Below, one piece after another: positions 62,916 through 64,000 of a DNA stretch of 64,000 nt. Under the pieces are notes generated by a model. That model was not told the origin of the DNA, did not search any database, and saw only the letters and a program-made list of their open reading frames with translations. The first letter of the stretch is position 1. The number at the start of each line of letters is the position of its first letter. The DNA comes from Pseudomonadota bacterium (GTDB lineage: Bacteria > Pseudomonadota > Gammaproteobacteria > Burkholderiales > Burkholderiaceae_C): the NCBI GenBank assembly GCA_029779845.1, contig JAKOZT010000154.1, forward strand, positions 1-64,000. The letters are read 5' to 3'. The translations under genes and the position numbers were made by a program.

Positions 62916-63179
62916 ATGAACCGCACCGCCCATCGCATGCCGCATCGCCCCAGCGCCTTCGGCGCGCTGATCGAGTGGGAGGACATGCCCTCGCTCACCG
63001 GCCGCCTCGTCAGCACCGGCGCGTTCCAGAACGCCGCGGCGATCTCCCAGACCTGGGACGTGACCATGCCCGCCGCGCTCGACCCGATCACCGAGAGCGG
63101 GCCGTTCCAGGAGACGCTCACCGGCCTGGCCACGCGCGAGCTGCGCGAGCCCGACGTGTTCCGCCACTTCTTCTCCTGA
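62916..63179 (+). CDS. Small hypothetical protein
   Basis: 87 aa. GCAGGA ten bases before the ATG is a plausible RBS. The sequence (GALIEWEDMPSLTGRLVSTG, then VFRHFFS at the end) has no recognised domain, no signal peptide and one central amphipathic region. The 179-bp gap before it, shared with the SET gene, shows no clear operator. Confidence 0.55.
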   Translation: MNRTAHRMPHRPSAFGALIEWEDMPSLTGRLVSTGAFQNAAAISQTWDVTMPAALDPITESGPFQETLTGLATRELREPDVFRHFFS

Positions 63180-63191
63180 ACCCTGGCCGGC

Positions 63192-63197
63192 GATACT
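63192..63197 (+). promoter_or_regulatory. -10-like element before OCD-family gene
   Basis: GATACT ends seven bases before the GTG at 63205, with no ribosome-binding site between; similar to the arrangement at 61753. Confidence 0.3.
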
Positions 63198-63204
63198 GCC
63201 GCCC

Positions 63205-64000
63205 GTGTTCCAGCTCGACGCCTCCGCCACCGCCGCGCAGCTCGCTTTCGACGCGCTGATCCCGGCCCTGCGCGAGGCCTTCGCGCGCGGCGCCGAAGTG
63301 CCGCTGCGCCACACCCACACGCTCGCCGACCCGGCCGATCCGCACGGCCCGGGCGGCACCGTCCTGCTGATGCCGGCCTGGCGACCGGGCGGCCTGTTCG
63401 GGCTGAAGACGGTGATGATCTTCCCCGCCAACGGCGCGCGCGGCCTGCCGGGCCTGCATTCGCTCTACACGCTGTTCGACGCCCGCACCGGCGTGCCGCT
63501 GGCCCAGCTCGACGGCAATGAAATCACCTCGCGCCGCACCGCCGCGGCCTCGGCGCTGGCGGCCTCCTTGCTCGCGCGCGAAGACAGCGCGCGGCTGCTG
63601 GTGCTCGGCTGCGGCCGCGTCGCGCGCCTGCTGCCCGAGGCGATGCGATGCGTGCGGCCGATCGCGCGGGTGCGGGTGTGGAACCACCGCCGCGAGGGCG
63701 CCGCGGCGCTGGCGCGCGAGTGGCGCGAGCAGGGCGTCGCCGATGCGCAGCCGGTCACCGACCTCGCCGCCGCGGTGGCCGAGGCCGACATCGTCAGCTG
63801 CGCCACGCTCGCCAGCGCGCCGCTGGTGCGCGGCGCGTGGCTGCGCCCCGGCACGCACCTCGACCTGATCGGCAGCTTCACGCCGCGCATGCGCGAGTGC
63901 GATGCCGAATGCTTCGCGCGCAGCCGCGTCTTCGTCGACACCGAGGAGGCGCTCGCCAAGTCGGGCGACGTGCTCGGCGCGGTGGCCGAAGGCGCGTTCG
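63205..64000 (+). CDS. Ornithine cyclodeaminase/mu-crystallin family protein, 3' end cut
   Basis: 265 complete codons run off the window edge. From GTG 63205 (VFQLDASATAAQLAFDAL) it shows LFGLKTVMIFPANGARGLPG, GNEITSRRTAAASALAA (family TSxRTAA motif), the Rossmann segment LLVLGCGRVARLLPEAM and LIGSFTPRMRE, all typical of ornithine cyclodeaminase-like enzymes, which act on ornithine, alanine or related imino acids with NAD(P). The real substrate is open. Confidence 0.85.
   Translation, partial: MFQLDASATAAQLAFDALIPALREAFARGAEVPLRHTHTLADPADPHGPGGTVLLMPAWRPGGLFGLKTVMIFPANGARGLPGLHSLYTLFDARTGVPLAQLDGNEITSRRTAAASALAASLLAREDSARLLVLGCGRVARLLPEAMRCVRPIARVRVWNHRREGAAALAREWREQGVADAQPVTDLAAAVAEADIVSCATLASAPLVRGAWLRPGTHLDLIGSFTPRMRECDAECFARSRVFVDTEEALAKSGDVLGAVAEGAF

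Overview
This 64-kb window is chromosomal DNA from a very GC-rich beta-proteobacterium, most likely Burkholderiales of the Rubrivivax/Leptothrix/Methylibium type. The evidence is the G/C-ending codon use throughout, an AcnD/PrpF-type methylcitrate operon controlled by an XRE/short-chain-fatty-acyl regulator, a type 2 ArgC, and a mnmG-rsmG-parA...parB chromosome-partition locus carrying parS sites. Genes are densely packed and many overlap by 4 bp (ATGA or GTGA). I saw no rRNA, tRNA, CRISPR array, insertion sequence or prophage.

Layout. 1-8085: a leftward propionate (methylcitrate) operon (thioesterase, prpC, acnD, prpF, a PrpB-like lyase, a CatC-like isomerase) divergent from its likely regulator. 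8095-13229: the SpoVR / YeaH / PrkA stress cluster behind a sigma-54-type promoter. 13230-20047: the parB-parA-rsmG-mnmG locus, interrupted by argC on the opposite strand. 20075-31559: a Crp/Fnr regulator with a small membrane protein, an ABC-2 exporter with a secreted peptidase-like hydrolase and a glutaredoxin, a pirin/GST pair, and a BtuCDF-type cobalamin importer with a thioredoxin lipoprotein. 31597-34726: an EamA transporter, an HDOD protein and a winged-helix/nuclease-like protein.

34716-42428 is the most interesting region. It is one compact rightward operon: RND adaptor, RND pump, sulfide:quinone oxidoreductase, DUF2892 membrane protein, OsmC-family peroxidase, SLAC1-type anion channel and a CsoR-family repressor. 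A CsoR-like operator lies in the spacer of the promoter. I read it as a self-regulated module that oxidises sulfide and exports or detoxifies reactive sulfur products.

42470-53349 is accessory in character: a large lipoprotein, a YiiX-like papain-fold protein, an FAD-linked oxidase, a histidine kinase/response regulator pair, an orphan glutamate-type binding protein, and a divergent pair of a WYL regulator and an HNH-like protein separated by two copies of the same dyad operator. 53406-61324 holds a TetR-controlled tripartite RND efflux system followed by a fused kinase/ATPase gene. 61329-64000 holds small hypotheticals, a LEA2 lipoprotein, a SET-domain protein and the start of an ornithine-cyclodeaminase-like gene. 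Several genes lack a ribosome-binding site and have a -10-like hexamer ending 6-7 bases before the start codon, which suggests leaderless transcripts.
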